Shown here: positions 31,857 through 44,486 of the stretch, one piece after another | How positions within the stretch are numbered: position 1 is the first letter of the stretch | Layout: the number at the start of each line of letters is the position of its first letter | Source of the DNA: Actinomycetes bacterium | Lineage (GTDB): Bacteria; Actinomycetota; Acidimicrobiia; Acidimicrobiales; Acidimicrobiaceae | Assembly (NCBI GenBank): GCA_021846265.1 | Contig: JAJZCF010000002.1 | Location: 1 to 44,486, forward strand | Direction: 5' to 3' | Length of the DNA stretch: 44,486 nt | Notes under the pieces: model-generated | The model's input: the letters and a program-made list of their open reading frames with translations, nothing else | Databases searched by the model: none | Told to the model about the DNA's origin: nothing | Translations under genes and position numbers: made by a program

Positions 31857-31859
31857 CTC

Positions 31860-32786
31860 TTAGTCAACCTCCCTCTTGAAGTGAGGAGTCTCGTGATGCG
31901 ACTCACGGGTCTTTCTTTCAATGTCTTCCTCTTCGGCAAGAAGCTTTTCTAACTCGTCAGCGACTGGTGGAGCACTAAGTTCCGTCGAAACCGCCTGAAC
32001 GGGAACGGTCACTTCTTCGACCACGTCGCCCGCTGCTAGCTCGACGCCCTCAGCCTCTGCTTTACGCCTTCCGCCGCCGGCAGAGATAACCCTCTTCGGC
32101 CTTGGAGCGCCCGTGTTCGCTTCGACCTTTGGCTTCACCTCGGCCAAGACGTCGCGGTAAGGAAGAATGTCACCCTTGTAGATCCAAACTTTCACGCCGA
32201 TTCTTCCGAAGCTAGTAGCAGCCTCCCTGAATCCATAGTCGATATTCGCCCTCAAAGTATGTCGAGGTACGCGACCTTCACGATACGACTCTTTACGGGC
32301 CATTTCGGCTCCACCCAGACGGCCCGAGCACTGCACCGTTACTCCCTGGCCGCCGGCCTTCTCGACCATCTGCAGTGCCCTCTTCATCGCCCTACGAAAG
32401 CTAACTCGCCTCGAAAGCTGATCAGCAATACCTTGTGCGACTAGCGCTGCATCGAGTTCGGGCTGCTTGATCTCTTCAACGTTGAGATTCACACGCTGAT
32501 TGCCGGTAATGTTTGCCAGACCTTGCCTAAGTCTCTCGGCTTCTTGCCCTTTTCGTCCAATGACTAGGCCAGGCCTAGCTGTATGAATGTCGACCTTGAC
32601 TCTATCTCTGGTCCGCTCAACGTCGACCCTGGATATAGCGGCATTTGCAAGCTCTTTCGTTAGATAAGCCCGGATCTTGTAATCCTCGATGATCCAAAGA
32701 CCATACTTGCGCTCCTCATACCAACGGGACTTCCACTCAGTCGTAATCCCAAGCCTAAAGCCGTAAGGATTTACCTTCTGGCCCAT
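31860..32786 (-). CDS. rpsC: 30S ribosomal protein uS3 with long charged C-terminal tail
   Basis: [26 protein letters not shown] at 32786 with upstream GGAG. Confidence 0.97.
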   Translation of the reverse strand: MGQKVNPYGFRLGITTEWKSRWYEERKYGLWIIEDYKIRAYLTKELANAAISRVDVERTRDRVKVDIHTARPGLVIGRKGQEAERLRQGLANITGNQRVNLNVEEIKQPELDAALVAQGIADQLSRRVSFRRAMKRALQMVEKAGGQGVTVQCSGRLGGAEMARKESYREGRVPRHTLRANIDYGFREAATSFGRIGVKVWIYKGDILPYRDVLAEVKPKVEANTGAPRPKRVISAGGGRRKAEAEGVELAAGDVVEEVTVPVQAVSTELSAPPVADELEKLLAEEEDIERKTRESHHETPHFKREVD

Positions 32787-32787
32787 A

Positions 32788-33432
32788 TCACTCAGCTCCC
32801 TTATCAACTTCAGAAACAGTCTCTATCTCGGCTGCCTCTGAAGTACCTTCTGCAACCAACTCGGTCTCAACCACTTCAGCCTGCGTTGGCTGGACGTCCT
32901 CGATAAGCGACTCTTGGTCACCACTCGTCTGAACCTCTTCAGTGGCCACCTGCGAAAGCGCTTCCTGTGCTTGGTCTGCTACCTTTGCCTTCCGACCAGG
33001 CCTACGACTGCGCCGGCCCGTCCTTCTAGCTTCAGCTTCGCTTGCTTGCTTTGCCCGAAGTACGTCAATCTTTGCTTGCGGCATGCGGTCAACCACTATT
33101 GTCACGTGAGCACTGCGCTTGCGAATCCTCGAAGCAGAGCCCCTTGCACGTGGCTTGAATCTCTTCATCGTCACGCCCTCGTCGGCATAGGCTACCGAGA
33201 CGTATAGCTCATCTGGAACGAGCCCATGATTATTAGCTGCGTTGGCAATTGCAGACGCCAACAACTTTCCAACCATCAAAGCCGCCTCACGGTCGGTGTT
33301 TGCAAGGATGTCCAGCGCGGTAGCGACGTGCTTGTTGCGGATCAGATCCAGCACCTCTCGAACCTTCGAAGCCGACATCCGGTATCCGCGCAATACTGCC
33401 CTGACACCCTTTTCTTCCAAAGCAGTCGCCAT
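32788..33432 (-). CDS. rplV: 50S ribosomal protein uL22 with long acidic C-terminal tail
   Basis: [55 protein letters not shown]; tail of roughly 85 aa. Confidence 0.97.
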   Translation of the reverse strand: MATALEEKGVRAVLRGYRMSASKVREVLDLIRNKHVATALDILANTDREAALMVGKLLASAIANAANNHGLVPDELYVSVAYADEGVTMKRFKPRARGSASRIRKRSAHVTIVVDRMPQAKIDVLRAKQASEAEARRTGRRSRRPGRKAKVADQAQEALSQVATEEVQTSGDQESLIEDVQPTQAEVVETELVAEGTSEAAEIETVSEVDKGAE

Positions 33433-33713
33433 TATCTGCGCCTCGCTGATCTCTCTTGACCGGCATGGTATCTAAAGGTCCTCGTCGGTGCGAACTCGCC
33501 CAACTTATGACCGACCATCGACTCGGTCACATATACGGGTACATGTTTCCTGCCGTCATGGACGGCGATCGTATGACCCACCATGTCTGGGATGATGGTC
33601 GAGCGTCGAGACCAGGTCTTAATGACCTTTTTCTCGCCTTTCTCGTTTAGATCATCCACTTTTTTTAGAAGGTGGTCGTCAACGAAGGGACCCTTCTTCA
33701 AGCTCCTTGGCAT
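33432..33713 (-). CDS. rpsS: 30S ribosomal protein uS19
   Basis: [48 protein letters not shown]. Confidence 0.98.
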   Translation of the reverse strand: MPRSLKKGPFVDDHLLKKVDDLNEKGEKKVIKTWSRRSTIIPDMVGHTIAVHDGRKHVPVYVTESMVGHKLGEFAPTRTFRYHAGQERSARRR

Positions 33714-33728
33714 ATGTGCCCCTTATCC

Positions 33729-34565
33729 CTAGCGCCGTGCACCGCGGCCGCGGCGACGACGAACTATCAAACGGTCCGAGTACTTCTCTCTTGAACGAGT
33801 GCGCCCTTCGGGCTTACCCCAAGGCGAGACTGGGTGTCTTCCACCGGAAGTCTTTCCTTCTCCACCACCAAGTGGGTGATCGACCGGGTTCATCGCAACA
33901 CCTCTGGTTTGCGGCCTAATACCCTTCCAGCGGTTACGACCAGCCTTGCCGACAGAAAGCAGCTCAAACTCAGAGTTGCCAACTTCTCCAATCGAAGCAC
34001 GGCAGTCGATTGGAACGCGCCTCATTTCTGTGGAAGGCAGCCGGAGAGTAGCGAACTCGCCCTCCTTGGCGACAAGCTGCACGCTCATCCCGGCCGACCT
34101 AGCGATCTTTCCGCCTTGCCCCGGGCGAAGCTCCACATTGTGGATTACCGTACCAACTGGGATAAAACGCAATGGAAGGGCGTTGCCGACCTTTATGTCG
34201 GCCTTGGGACCTGACTCTATCGCATCTCCGACCGAGAGCTTCGCAGGGGCCAAAATATACCGCTTTTCGCCATCGGCATAATGCAGCAACGCAATCCGAG
34301 CGTTCCTGTTCGGATCGTACTCGATCGTCGCCACCTTGGCCGGTATAGCGTCCTTCGTCCTCTTGAAGTCGATCAAGCGGTACTGAACCTTGTGTCCGCC
34401 GCCCCTGTGCCTGGATGTCTTGCGGCCATAAGAGTTACGGCCACCGCTTCGAGACATGGGCTCAAGAAGCGACTTCTCAGGCTTAGTACTTGTTATTTCA
34501 GAGAAGTCCGATACCGACTGGAATCTACGTCCAGCGCTGGTCGGCTTCCTCTTACGAATTGCCAT
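33729..34565 (-). CDS. rplB: 50S ribosomal protein uL2
   Basis: [55 protein letters not shown]. Confidence 0.98.
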   Translation of the reverse strand: MAIRKRKPTSAGRRFQSVSDFSEITSTKPEKSLLEPMSRSGGRNSYGRKTSRHRGGGHKVQYRLIDFKRTKDAIPAKVATIEYDPNRNARIALLHYADGEKRYILAPAKLSVGDAIESGPKADIKVGNALPLRFIPVGTVIHNVELRPGQGGKIARSAGMSVQLVAKEGEFATLRLPSTEMRRVPIDCRASIGEVGNSEFELLSVGKAGRNRWKGIRPQTRGVAMNPVDHPLGGGEGKTSGGRHPVSPWGKPEGRTRSREKYSDRLIVRRRRGRGARR

Positions 34566-34577
34566 CTGAAGCGCCCC

Positions 34578-34874
34578 TTACTGCTCGAACATGTCGATCT
34601 TCTGGCCATCGGCCAGGCGGACCATTGCGTGTTTGCGATCGGGCTTAGTACTCCAGGTGCCCTTGCGGTTATTCCTTTTGCGCTTTCCCTTGCGGACCAA
34701 GGTGTTCACGTCCAAGACATTGACCTCGAAAAGCTGCTCAATAGCCTTACGAATATCCACTTTGGTCGCCGAATCGGCAACTATAAAGGTGTAGACACCC
34801 TCGTCCTTCAACTTGTAGCTCTTCTCAGAGACGATCGGCTTCTGGACAATTGAATACGGATCGAAGCCGCTCAT
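34578..34874 (-). CDS. rplW: 50S ribosomal protein uL23
   Basis: IVQKPIVSEKSYKL, YTFIVADSATKVDIRKAIEQLFEVNVLDVNTL. Confidence 0.97.
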   Translation of the reverse strand: MSGFDPYSIVQKPIVSEKSYKLKDEGVYTFIVADSATKVDIRKAIEQLFEVNVLDVNTLVRKGKRKRNNRKGTWSTKPDRKHAMVRLADGQKIDMFEQ

Positions 34875-35587
34875 TCTGCCTCCTCATCGCTTGACATCGG
34901 AGCAGCTGAAACCGTTAGCTGGCTCGGAGTATCGTCGATCTCCTCGCCGATCATGGCGCTCCTGGTAAAGACGATGTAATCATTTACTAAAACCGAATAG
35001 GCGTTTAGGTGCCACGGAAATGCCAGGGAAACCTCAGGGACATTCCTAAAGGACAAGATCAAGTTCTCATCCTCCGGCTCCACCACGAGTAAAACGTGCC
35101 CGTCGAAACCGCAGTTCTTCAAAAGTTCCATTGCGGATTTGGTAGAGGGCTTCTCCCACTTGGGATCTTCAATAACGACGATCCTGTTCGCCTCCGCCCT
35201 GTCCGACAGAGCGCAGAACAAAGCCTGCTGAATCATCTTACGAGGTGTCTTTTGCTGATAACTGCGAGGCTTTGGCCCGAGTGCAACGCCGCCACCTGAA
35301 TAGTGAGGCGCCCGAGTTGATCCTTGCCTTGCACGCCCAGTGCCCTTCTGACGGAAAGGCTTTGCACCGCCACCCGACACCTCAGCGCGAGTCTTGGTCG
35401 ACTGTGTACCGGAACGGGCCGCAGCTAATTGCGCCACGACGACTTGGTGCATCAGGTGAATATTCAGAGGTCGGCCAAAAAGCTCTGGATTCAGCTCCAC
35501 GCTTTCCAGTACCTTCCCAGAAAAGTCCTTGACCTCTGCCTGAGCCGAGCGAAGCTCGACTTCTTTTTTAAAGGTGATCTGCGCCAT
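34871..35587 (-). CDS. rplD: 50S ribosomal protein uL4
   Basis: AEVSGGGAKPFRQKGTGRARQGSTRAPHYSGGGVALGPKPRSY. Confidence 0.97.
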   Translation of the reverse strand: MAQITFKKEVELRSAQAEVKDFSGKVLESVELNPELFGRPLNIHLMHQVVVAQLAAARSGTQSTKTRAEVSGGGAKPFRQKGTGRARQGSTRAPHYSGGGVALGPKPRSYQQKTPRKMIQQALFCALSDRAEANRIVVIEDPKWEKPSTKSAMELLKNCGFDGHVLLVVEPEDENLILSFRNVPEVSLAFPWHLNAYSVLVNDYIVFTRSAMIGEEIDDTPSQLTVSAAPMSSDEEAE

Positions 35588-35589
35588 AT

Positions 35590-36231
35590 CTACTTAGCAC
35601 CCTTCGCTGCATTACGAATAACGACGGTGCCACCCTTGGGGCCAGGAATAGAACCCTTGATCAGCACCAGCTGACGCTCGGGATCCGCTTGAATCACCTC
35701 TAGGTTTTGAGTGGTGACCTTAACGTTTCCGTACTGGCCGGCCATCTTCGTTCCCTTGAAAACCCTTGAAGGTGTAGCACAAGCGCCAATTGAGCCGGGG
35801 GCTCTATGGTGCTTGTGGTTACCATGAGAGGCACCTTGTCCTTTGAAATTATGCCTCTTCATCCCGCCGGAAAAGCCATGTCCCCTGCTGATAGCGGTGA
35901 CATCTACTATCTCGCCTGGCGAGAAAGTGCTTGCATCAATTTCAGAACCAGGTACAAACCCTTCGGCTGAATCAATTCTCAGTTCCAAAATGGCCTTCCC
36001 TGGCTCGACGCCAGCCTTTTGAAACTGACCCAAGTCGGGCTTATTGAGACTTGCCTTACGCTTAAAACCGTAAGTCACCTGCAGTGCAGAATAACCATCT
36101 ATGTCGTCCGTCTTCGTTCGGAGTACCCTAACGGGTGAAACCTTAACCACAGTTACCGCGACGACTCGATTCTGGTCGTCCCATAACTGGGTCATACCGA
36201 CCTTTTCGCCCACGATCGCTTTTGAAGCCAT
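35590..36231 (-). CDS. rplC: 50S ribosomal protein uL3
   Basis: AIVGEKVGMTQLWDDQNRVVAVTVVK; ATG at 36231 preferred over the longer ORF start. Confidence 0.97.
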   Translation of the reverse strand: MASKAIVGEKVGMTQLWDDQNRVVAVTVVKVSPVRVLRTKTDDIDGYSALQVTYGFKRKASLNKPDLGQFQKAGVEPGKAILELRIDSAEGFVPGSEIDASTFSPGEIVDVTAISRGHGFSGGMKRHNFKGQGASHGNHKHHRAPGSIGACATPSRVFKGTKMAGQYGNVKVTTQNLEVIQADPERQLVLIKGSIPGPKGGTVVIRNAAKGAK

Positions 36232-36280
36232 CTTCGAAACTTCCTTGCTACATTGTGCGCCGATAATCCGACACACGAAT

Positions 36281-36304
36281 GCTCCGCCTGAAACCAGACG
36301 GAGC
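36281..36304 (-). other. Hairpin in rpsJ-rplC intercistronic region
   Basis: Minus strand GCTCCGTCTG-GTTT-CAGGCGGAGC: 10-bp stem with one U-G wobble. Confidence 0.55.
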
Positions 36305-36406
36305 CTCGAACCTTTTTTGCCGAAAGGTCCCCAAATAAATGGGCACAATCGGACCTAGAGAAAGCCCTAAGCAGTCTAAGCCGGCTAAGAGACTAGCCCT
36401 GCCGTC

Positions 36407-36733
36407 TTATACGTTTTGAATCTTTATCTCTATGTCTACACCAGCCGGCAAATCTAGCCGCTGAAGAGAGTCGACCGTCTTAGGAGTGTGATCGACTATA
36501 TCCAAAAGCCTCTTGTGAACCCTCATCTCGAAGTGTTCCCTAGAGTCCTTGTATTTGTGCGGAGACCGGATGACTGTGTAACGGTGCTTCTCCGTCGGTA
36601 GTGGCACCGGTCCGATAACACGCGCTTGGGTACGGACTACGGTATCGACGATCTTCCTAGTGGAGGTGTCAATTATCTCGTGATCATAGGCCTTGAGCCT
36701 GATCCGTATCTTCTGCCTATTTGTATCAGCCAT
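36407..36733 (-). CDS. rpsJ: 30S ribosomal protein uS10 (NusE)
   Basis: [64 protein letters not shown]. Confidence 0.98.
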   Translation of the reverse strand: MADTNRQKIRIRLKAYDHEIIDTSTRKIVDTVVRTQARVIGPVPLPTEKHRYTVIRSPHKYKDSREHFEMRVHKRLLDIVDHTPKTVDSLQRLDLPAGVDIEIKIQNV

Positions 36734-36756
36734 CTCAGCGTTTCACCTTTGTGCAA

Positions 36757-36795
36757 AAATTAGGCCCGAACCCCGCATTTGCGAGGCCGGGCCTA
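36757..36795 (-). terminator. Intrinsic terminator between tuf and rpsJ
   Basis: Minus strand TAGGCCCGGCCTCGCAAATGCGGGGTTCGGGCCTA followed by ATTTTTG. Confidence 0.7.
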
Positions 36796-36805
36796 GATAG
36801 AACGA

Positions 36806-37993
<1,188 letters not shown>

Positions 37994-38068
37994 TTCCTCT
38001 ACTGCTCCGTGGGTCCAGAAACGTTGCGCGATTGCGCAGACTTTGGTCTAACCGCGAACCTATGCAGT

Positions 38069-40156
38069 CTACTCACCCCGAACCCGTTTTACTATCTCCA
38101 AAGCGATAGAATCCGGAGTTTCGTTGTAAGCGCTGAACTGCATAGTATAGGTCGCCCTTCCCTGAGTTCGTGACCTAAGATCGGTCGCGTACCCAAACAT
38201 TTCGGCGAGGGGGACCTGAGCCCGAATAACCTGGCTCGATCCCCGCTGATCCATCCCCTCTACCCTTCCACGGCGAGACGAAAGATCACCTATCACGTCC
38301 CCCATGTACTCCTCGGGGGTTACAACCTCTACGGCCATAACTGGTTCGAGAAGAACCGGGGACGCTGCTCTGGCGGCCTTCTTCACCGCCATCGATCCTG
38401 CTATCTTGAAGGCCATCTCCGACGAATCGACTTCGTGGTATGAACCGAAAGTCAATGTCACCCTGACGTCAACCATCGGGTACCCGGCCAAAACGCCGGA
38501 CTGGAGTGCCTCTTGAATACCTGCATCAACGGCGGGAATGTACTCCTTGGGAATCACACCCCCAGAGATCTTGTCTATAAATTCATATCCTCCACCGGGG
38601 CCAGTTGGCTCCAAGGAGATAACGACGTGTCCGTATTGTCCTCGTCCGCCTGACTGCCTGATGTAACGTTCCTCGATCTTGTCGACCTTCTTGCGGATCG
38701 TCTCGCGATAGGCGACCTGTGGCTTACCGACGTTAGCGTCGACTTTGAACTCTCGGAGCATCCGGTCCACCAGAACTTCGAGGTGCAGTTCACCCATTCC
38801 GGATATAACCGTCTGTCCGGTCTCCTCGTCAGAGCGAACCCTGAAGGTTGGATCCTCTTCGGAGAGTGCGTAAAGAGCCCGGCCCATCTTGTCTTGATCG
38901 GCCTTCGTCTTTGGCTCAACCGCTACATGGATGACGGGCTCGGGAAACTCCAGAGCTTCGAGGATGATAGGAGCATCGACGTCGGAGAGGGTATCCCCAG
39001 TAGTAGTATTTTTCAGACCTACAGCTGCGACGATATCACCGGCGTAGATCGTCTCAATGTCTTCCCTATGATTGGCATGCATCAATAGCAAGCGACCAAG
39101 ACGCTCTTTTCTATCCTTCGTCGTGTTCAAGACGGTAGCGCCTTTATCAAGAGTTCCAGAGTAGACCCTAAAATAAGTCAGCTTTCCGACATATGGATCT
39201 GTCATGATCTTGAAGGCCAAAGCCGAGAAGGCGTCCTTGTCGTCTGGATGACGGACCAAGGTCTCGACTAGCCGAGAATCGGTACCTTCGGTCGGTGGAA
39301 TATCAAGTGGCGAAGGAAGATAATCGACCACTGCATCCAGCATCGCTTGAACGCCTTTATTCTTAAAGGCCGATCCACACAGCACGGGCACTATCTGATT
39401 CCCAATGGTCAGCTTGCGAATGACACTCTTGAGGAACGACTGAGTGATCTCCTCTTCGGAAAGGAACTTTTCCATTAGGTCGTCGTCATAGTTCGAAAGA
39501 GTATCGATGAGCTCTTGGTATGCGGACTCAGCCTCGCCGACCATCGCTTCTGGGATATCTATTACGGTGAAAGTCTCACCCATAACGTCATCCCACACAA
39601 CGCCCTTCATGGCTATCAAGTCGACGATACCGGCAAATTCGCTTTCTGATCCGATCGGGAGCTGAATGACCGCCGGTATCGCATCCAGCCGATCCCTAAT
39701 CATCTCGACGCACCGCTCAAAGTTAGCGCCGACACGGTCCATCTTGTTGACGAAGCACATCCTTGGGACCTGGTACTTATTTGCTTGACGCCAGACGGTC
39801 TCAGTTTGTGGCTCAACACCTGCCACGGCATCGAAAACCGCTACTGCACCGTCTAGCACGCGAAGCGACCTCTCAACTTCGACCGTGAAATCGACGTGAC
39901 CAGGAGTGTCGATGATATTGATCCTGTGGTCATTCCAATATGCCGTGGTCGCCGCAGAAGTGATGGTGATACCGCGCTCTTGCTCCTGGACCATCCAGTC
40001 CATGGTCGCGGCGCCTTCGTGTACTTCACCGATCTTGTAGTTCTTGCCGGTGTAGTACAAGATGCGCTCTGTCGTGGTTGTTTTGCCCGCATCAATGTGG
40101 GCCATGATACCGATATTACGATATCTCTCTAACGGGTATTCACGCTTCGTTGCCAT
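38069..40156 (-). CDS. fusA: Elongation factor G
   Basis: [59 protein letters not shown]; 695 aa. Confidence 0.99.
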   Translation of the reverse strand: MATKREYPLERYRNIGIMAHIDAGKTTTTERILYYTGKNYKIGEVHEGAATMDWMVQEQERGITITSAATTAYWNDHRINIIDTPGHVDFTVEVERSLRVLDGAVAVFDAVAGVEPQTETVWRQANKYQVPRMCFVNKMDRVGANFERCVEMIRDRLDAIPAVIQLPIGSESEFAGIVDLIAMKGVVWDDVMGETFTVIDIPEAMVGEAESAYQELIDTLSNYDDDLMEKFLSEEEITQSFLKSVIRKLTIGNQIVPVLCGSAFKNKGVQAMLDAVVDYLPSPLDIPPTEGTDSRLVETLVRHPDDKDAFSALAFKIMTDPYVGKLTYFRVYSGTLDKGATVLNTTKDRKERLGRLLLMHANHREDIETIYAGDIVAAVGLKNTTTGDTLSDVDAPIILEALEFPEPVIHVAVEPKTKADQDKMGRALYALSEEDPTFRVRSDEETGQTVISGMGELHLEVLVDRMLREFKVDANVGKPQVAYRETIRKKVDKIEERYIRQSGGRGQYGHVVISLEPTGPGGGYEFIDKISGGVIPKEYIPAVDAGIQEALQSGVLAGYPMVDVRVTLTFGSYHEVDSSEMAFKIAGSMAVKKAARAASPVLLEPVMAVEVVTPEEYMGDVIGDLSSRRGRVEGMDQRGSSQVIRAQVPLAEMFGYATDLRSRTQGRATYTMQFSAYNETPDSIALEIVKRVRGE

Positions 40157-40346
40157 CTCTTGCCGCCTCGATCGGCCAATCTCTGAATTAAGGATCTAAT
40201 GCCACGCTGCCGCATCGCTTTATCCTCTAAAAGACACCAAACCCGGAGGGATTATCCCAAAAGGGCCATAGGCACCCAAACCACTAAGCCACTGGCGTGC
40301 GCCCCGTCCATTGCCTGCGGACCGAGTCTACACCCTTTCGTACCAG

Positions 40347-40370
40347 TGGCCTGACCAGCAGGTCAGGCCA
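40347..40370. other. Perfect hairpin in rpsG-fusA intercistronic region
   Basis: TGGCCTGACC-AGCA-GGTCAGGCCA, 10-bp perfect stem. Confidence 0.6.
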
Positions 40371-40421
40371 TAAAACCGGTAAGTGACACTTACTAACAGC
40401 CGGATCAACCGGAGAAACTAT

Positions 40422-40892
40422 CTACCAGCGGTAGTGAGCGAAGGCCTTATTTGACTCGGCCATCTTGTGCATATCTTCACGCCGCTTTACCGAAGCTCCA
40501 ATACCGTTCGAAGCATCGAGGATCTCTGCGGCTAAGCGCAGAACCATCGTCTTCTCGCGCCTCGACTTGGAGTGGCCCACCAACCAGCGGATGGCCAAAG
40601 TCGTTGCCCTGCGCGGCCGAACTTCAACCGGCACTTGGTAGGTGGCACCTCCCACCCTGCGAGAGCGCACTTCGAGTTCTGGTCGGGTGTTCTCGACTGC
40701 CCTTTTCAACACGGTCAACGGGTCAGAACCCGTCTTCTCCTTGACCTGATCCAGAGCACCATAAACAATATGCTCGGCGAGTGTCTTCTTCCCGCGTGAA
40801 AGAATTTTATTGACGAGCTGACTAACTAACACCGACTTGTAGATCGGATCCGCTATCAGCTCTCTCCTTGGGGCTGGGCCCTTTCTAGGCAT
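40422..40892 (-). CDS. rpsG: 30S ribosomal protein uS7
   Basis: [56 protein letters not shown]. Confidence 0.98.
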   Translation of the reverse strand: MPRKGPAPRRELIADPIYKSVLVSQLVNKILSRGKKTLAEHIVYGALDQVKEKTGSDPLTVLKRAVENTRPELEVRSRRVGGATYQVPVEVRPRRATTLAIRWLVGHSKSRREKTMVLRLAAEILDASNGIGASVKRREDMHKMAESNKAFAHYRW

Positions 40893-40897
40893 ATCGC

Positions 40898-41269
40898 CTA
40901 CTTCTCCTTCTTCGCACCGTAACGGCTTCTAGCCTGCTTACGATTCTTTACTCCGGCGGTATCGAGCGACCCGCGAATGATCTTGTACCGCACACCTGGG
41001 AGATCCTTCACTCTTCCACCCCTTACGAGCACGATAGAGTGTTCCTGAAGGTTGTGTCCAACACCAGGAATATATGCAGTGATCTCAACTCCACTGGTAA
41101 GCCGCACACGAGCGACCTTTCTCAAAGCCGAGTTCGGCTTCTTCGGTGTAGTCGTATAGACACGGGTGCAAACCCCCCTGCGCTGGGGCGAACCCTTTAG
41201 TGCAGGGGTCTTTGTTTTAGACCTCTTGCTCTCCCGCCCCTTACGCACCAGCTGGGCTATAGTAGGCAC
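40898..41269 (-). CDS. rpsL: 30S ribosomal protein uS12
   Basis: [54 protein letters not shown]. Confidence 0.98.
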   Translation of the reverse strand: MPTIAQLVRKGRESKRSKTKTPALKGSPQRRGVCTRVYTTTPKKPNSALRKVARVRLTSGVEITAYIPGVGHNLQEHSIVLVRGGRVKDLPGVRYKIIRGSLDTAGVKNRKQARSRYGAKKEK

Positions 41270-41368
41270 GAATTACCTCTCCGTCATTGAATCGCTCACT
41301 AGGTGAGCCCGAATTGTTGGTCGAGACCAAAAGGCCCTACGACCCGACCTATCATGATACGCGCACCG

Positions 41369-41414
41369 ACCCGTAGTTCCTGCACCATTGTAATTCTTAC
41401 AGGAACAAACGGGT
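41369..41414 (-). other. Nested inverted repeats in rpoC-rpsL intergenic region
   Basis: ACCCGT/ACGGGT outer and TTCCTG/CAGGAA inner arms, with a competing TGTAA-TTC-TTACA hairpin (41389-41401). Confidence 0.5.
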
Positions 41415-41427
41415 CACATTGCGACTT

Positions 41428-44400
41428 TTATCCCTCCGAAGCGACTCCTCCGTCGGGATCTAATCCGGCATTCGGGTCAAATTCTCCCTCTGACCCCAAT
41501 ACCTTGCCCGCGTAGTAGTCATCATCGACTTCGAACTCGTCGAAATCGTCGAATTCCCTACTCGACCAGTAGTTAAGCGGCTTCGCATCTGGAGCAAAAG
41601 GAGACATCTCTCTATAAGCGGGCATTCCCGTACCTGCCGGGATCAGCTTACCTATGATGATGTTCTCTTTTAGACCCAAGAGCGAGTCCGACTTGCCTTC
41701 AATTGCCGCTTCCGTAAGGATTCTCGTCGTCTCCTGGAAAGATGCAGCAGACAGCCACGAATCCGTGGCCAATGATGCTTTGGTGATGCCCATAAGCTCT
41801 GGTCTTCCCTCAGCCGGACGCTCACCATCTGCTGCAAGCTTAGAGTTGACCTCGGCATATATCCGGGTGTCGACCCTCTCGCCTGGCAAAAATGGCGAAT
41901 CACCGGGCTCAGCGACTAGCACCCTTCTTAGCATCTGACGAACGATAAGTTCGATGTGCTTATCGTGTATAGACACGCCTTGGTCTCGATAGACCTTCTG
42001 AACTTCCTCGACCAAGTACTGCTGAGTCTCCCTGATTCCCCTGATCTCCAAGAGTTCTTTTGGATCCTTCGGTCCTTCGACCAGAGCGTCACCGGCCTCG
42101 ACCTCTTGGCCGTCTCGCACCTCTAGGTGGGTACGAGTCGAGAGGTAGTGGGATTCGTCGATTCCATCATCACCGATCACGGAAACTTTTCTGCCGTTTT
42201 CGTCGTCTTCCACCCGGACAACTCCCGTGGTCCTCGACAAAACTGCGGCGCCTTTTGGCGTCCTCGCTTCGAAGAGTTCTACGACTCTAGGCAGACCGTG
42301 AGTAATGTCCTGTCCGGCAATACCACCCTGGTGGAAAGTACGCATGGTCAGCTGGGTTCCAGGCTCACCAATCGACTGGGCGGCTATAACGCCGACCGCT
42401 TCACCTAGTTCGATGAGACCCGTGGCAGACAGCGACTGGCCGTAACAGACCGCACAAATTCCTTGCATCGCCTCGCAAGTCAGGACCGATCTAACCCTAA
42501 TCCTGTCGACGCCTGGGTCGTCCCTGATCCCAGCGACAAGGTCGTTGGTCAATAGCGTTCCAACCGGTATAACGCGTCCGCCGGCTAGTTTGACCGGCTC
42601 GACTAAGGTCCGGCCGTAGGCGCGAGTCTCAATGTAAAACCTCTTGCCCGGCTCGTCTGGCTTCATATCTTCGAGCCAAATTCCTCTCGTTGAGCCACAA
42701 TCATCCGAGCGAACGATCAACTCCTGGGCGACATCAACCAGCCTTCTTGTCAAATAGCCAGAGTCAGCGGTTCTTAGGGCGGTGTCTGCAAGACCCTTTC
42801 TCGCCCCGTGGGTCGAAATGAAGTACTCCAAGACCGACAGTCCCTCACGGAAAGAGCTCTTTATCGGTCGGGGAATCATTTCGCCTCGTGGGTTAGAAAC
42901 CAACCCCTTCATACCGGAAATCTGCCTGATCTGTTGGCTGTTACCTCGGGCTCCCGAATCCACCATCATGTCCAGAGGGTTGAAACCGATCTGGGAGAGC
43001 ATCGCCTCCATGGCCTTTCCAACTTCCGAGTTGGCCGAAGTCCAGGTTTCTATCTCCTTTTGACGGCGCTCGTCGTCTGTGATGAAGCCCCTCTTGAACT
43101 GCATCTCAGCCTTCTCGGCCTCTTTCTCGTATTTATCAAGAATGAGGGCTTTGTCCGGAGGCGTCTTGACGTCGTCTATCGAAATTGTCAGACCAGACTG
43201 TGAAGCGAAACGGAACCCGAGAGCCTTGATCTTGTCCAAGCTCTCTTGAACGGCAGCCTTGGGATACTTAGCCGCAATCTCTTCGACAATGGTGCCGATC
43301 GGAAGCGACCTCTTACCAACTAGCACGTTTATAAAACGGAAGTCCGATGGGAGTGCTGTGTTGAAGAACACCCTTCCTGCGGTAGTCAGGATCTCCTCAT
43401 AGATAGGCATGCCTTCCTGGTCTTCACCTACCTGGCGCCTCAGATTGATCTTGGAGTGCAAGCCAAGGCTCTTCTCTTCGTAGGCCATTTCGATTTCGTG
43501 GATCCGCCGGAAAGTCCTGCCTTCACCCGGCTCGCCCTCGACCTCCATGGTCAAGTAGTAGCAACCAAACACCATGTCCTGCGTCGGAACCGTAATCGGC
43601 CTACCGGTGGCAGGAGAAAGAATGTTGTTTGCTGAGAGCATGAGAATTCTAGCTTCTGCCTGCGCTTCTGCCGAAAGTGGAAGGTGAACAGCCATCTGGT
43701 CACCGTCAAAGTCTGCGTTAAAGGCTGTACAGACCAACGGGTGGATCTGGATCGCCTTACCCTCGACGAGCACCGGCTCAAATGCCTGAATTCCAAGTCT
43801 GTGAAGCGTAGGCGCACGGTTCAAGAGCACTGGATGCTCCTTGATCACGTTGTCTAGCACTTCCCAAACTTGCGGCCTTCTGCGTTCGACCATTCTTTTT
43901 GCGCTCTTGATATTTTGCGCGTACTCAAGATCGACGAGTCTCTTCATTACAAAAGGCTTGAAAAGTTCGAGTGCCATCTGCTTTGGTAGACCACACTGAT
44001 GAAGCTGCAGGTTCGGCCCGACGACGATAACGGATCGACCCGAATAGTCGACTCTCTTTCCCAAGAGGTTCTGGCGAAATCGGCCTTGCTTGCCCTTTAA
44101 CATATCCGAAAGGCTCTTGAGCGGCCTGTTGCCTGGACCAGTAACGGGTCGGCCCCTTCTGCCGTTATCGAAAAGTGCGTCGACAGCCTCTTGCAGCATC
44201 CTCTTCTCGTTGTTGACGATAATCTCTGGTGCGCCGAGATCTAGCAACCTCTTGAGGCGGTTATTGCGGTTGATAACCCTTCGGTAGAGGTCATTTAGGT
44301 CAGAGGTAGCAAACCGTCCGCCGTCAAGCTGAACCATTGGCCGAAGATCCGGCGGGATAACAGGAACAAGTTCAAGGATCATCGCCCTCGGGTCATTAAC

Positions 44401-44486
44401 TCGTCTACCCGCTTCGTCTCTTTGATTAAAGGCGGAGACAATACGAAGCCTCTTGATCGCCTTTTGTCGCCTTTGATTTGGCAGTG
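41428..44486 (-). CDS. rpoC: DNA-directed RNA polymerase subunit beta' (partial, 5' end outside window)
   Basis: [85 protein letters not shown]; frame stays open to the right edge ([26 protein letters not shown]). Confidence 0.98.
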   Translation of the reverse strand, partial: LPNQRRQKAIKRLRIVSAFNQRDEAGRRVNDPRAMILELVPVIPPDLRPMVQLDGGRFATSDLNDLYRRVINRNNRLKRLLDLGAPEIIVNNEKRMLQEAVDALFDNGRRGRPVTGPGNRPLKSLSDMLKGKQGRFRQNLLGKRVDYSGRSVIVVGPNLQLHQCGLPKQMALELFKPFVMKRLVDLEYAQNIKSAKRMVERRRPQVWEVLDNVIKEHPVLLNRAPTLHRLGIQAFEPVLVEGKAIQIHPLVCTAFNADFDGDQMAVHLPLSAEAQAEARILMLSANNILSPATGRPITVPTQDMVFGCYYLTMEVEGEPGEGRTFRRIHEIEMAYEEKSLGLHSKINLRRQVGEDQEGMPIYEEILTTAGRVFFNTALPSDFRFINVLVGKRSLPIGTIVEEIAAKYPKAAVQESLDKIKALGFRFASQSGLTISIDDVKTPPDKALILDKYEKEAEKAEMQFKRGFITDDERRQKEIETWTSANSEVGKAMEAMLSQIGFNPLDMMVDSGARGNSQQIRQISGMKGLVSNPRGEMIPRPIKSSFREGLSVLEYFISTHGARKGLADTALRTADSGYLTRRLVDVAQELIVRSDDCGSTRGIWLEDMKPDEPGKRFYIETRAYGRTLVEPVKLAGGRVIPVGTLLTNDLVAGIRDDPGVDRIRVRSVLTCEAMQGICAVCYGQSLSATGLIELGEAVGVIAAQSIGEPGTQLTMRTFHQGGIAGQDITHGLPRVVELFEARTPKGAAVLSRTTGVVRVEDDENGRKVSVIGDDGIDESHYLSTRTHLEVRDGQEVEAGDALVEGPKDPKELLEIRGIRETQQYLVEEVQKVYRDQGVSIHDKHIELIVRQMLRRVLVAEPGDSPFLPGERVDTRIYAEVNSKLAADGERPAEGRPELMGITKASLATDSWLSAASFQETTRILTEAAIEGKSDSLLGLKENIIIGKLIPAGTGMPAYREMSPFAPDAKPLNYWSSREFDDFDEFEVDDDYYAGKVLGSEGEFDPNAGLDPDGGVASEG

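Noticed and set aside
34281-34853. 190-aa plus-strand ORF
   Set aside because: Antisense to rplB and rplW, which are unambiguous.
40898-41269. Streptomycin-resistance substitution in uS12
   Set aside because: [12 protein letters not shown] and GGRVKDLPG are wild-type at the classical K42/K87-type positions.

Overview
The window looks like an actinobacterial chromosome segment, possibly Acidimicrobiia-like; that is an inference from gene order and protein style, with no search run. It is almost entirely coded on the minus strand. From about 15.4 kb to the right edge it is the ribosomal/transcription/translation super-cluster: glmS-glmM-rpsI-rplM-truA-rplQ-rpoA-rpsD-rpsK-rpsM-rpmJ-infA-map-adk-secY-rplO...rplC-rpsJ-tuf-fusA-rpsG-rpsL-rpoC (rpoC is cut by the right edge). 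Left of that lie a LysR regulator, a HAD hydrolase, acpS-nnr-alr-udg-tsaE-tsaB-rimI-tsaD and groES-groEL with a perfect CIRCE operator. The left end holds a Nudix hydrolase, a small unknown protein, the only plus-strand operon (crcB-DUF190-crcB, fluoride channel pair), a UDP-sulfoquinovose synthase (sqdB) and an edge-truncated, apparently frameshifted ORF. Most of the window is ordinary housekeeping. The least explained signals are: (i) back-to-back perfect stem-loops at 1730-1835 in the 0.66-kb sqdB/crcB intergenic region; (ii) palindromic operator-like dyads in front of sqdB and crcB; (iii) a PII-like DUF190 gene between two fluoride-channel genes; (iv) a probable CUG start codon and structured leader for infA; (v) large hairpins in normally tight r-protein intergenic gaps (rpsJ/rplC, rplO/secY, rpsG/fusA, rpoC/rpsL). 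No CRISPR array, tRNA, rRNA or intact mobile element was recognised.
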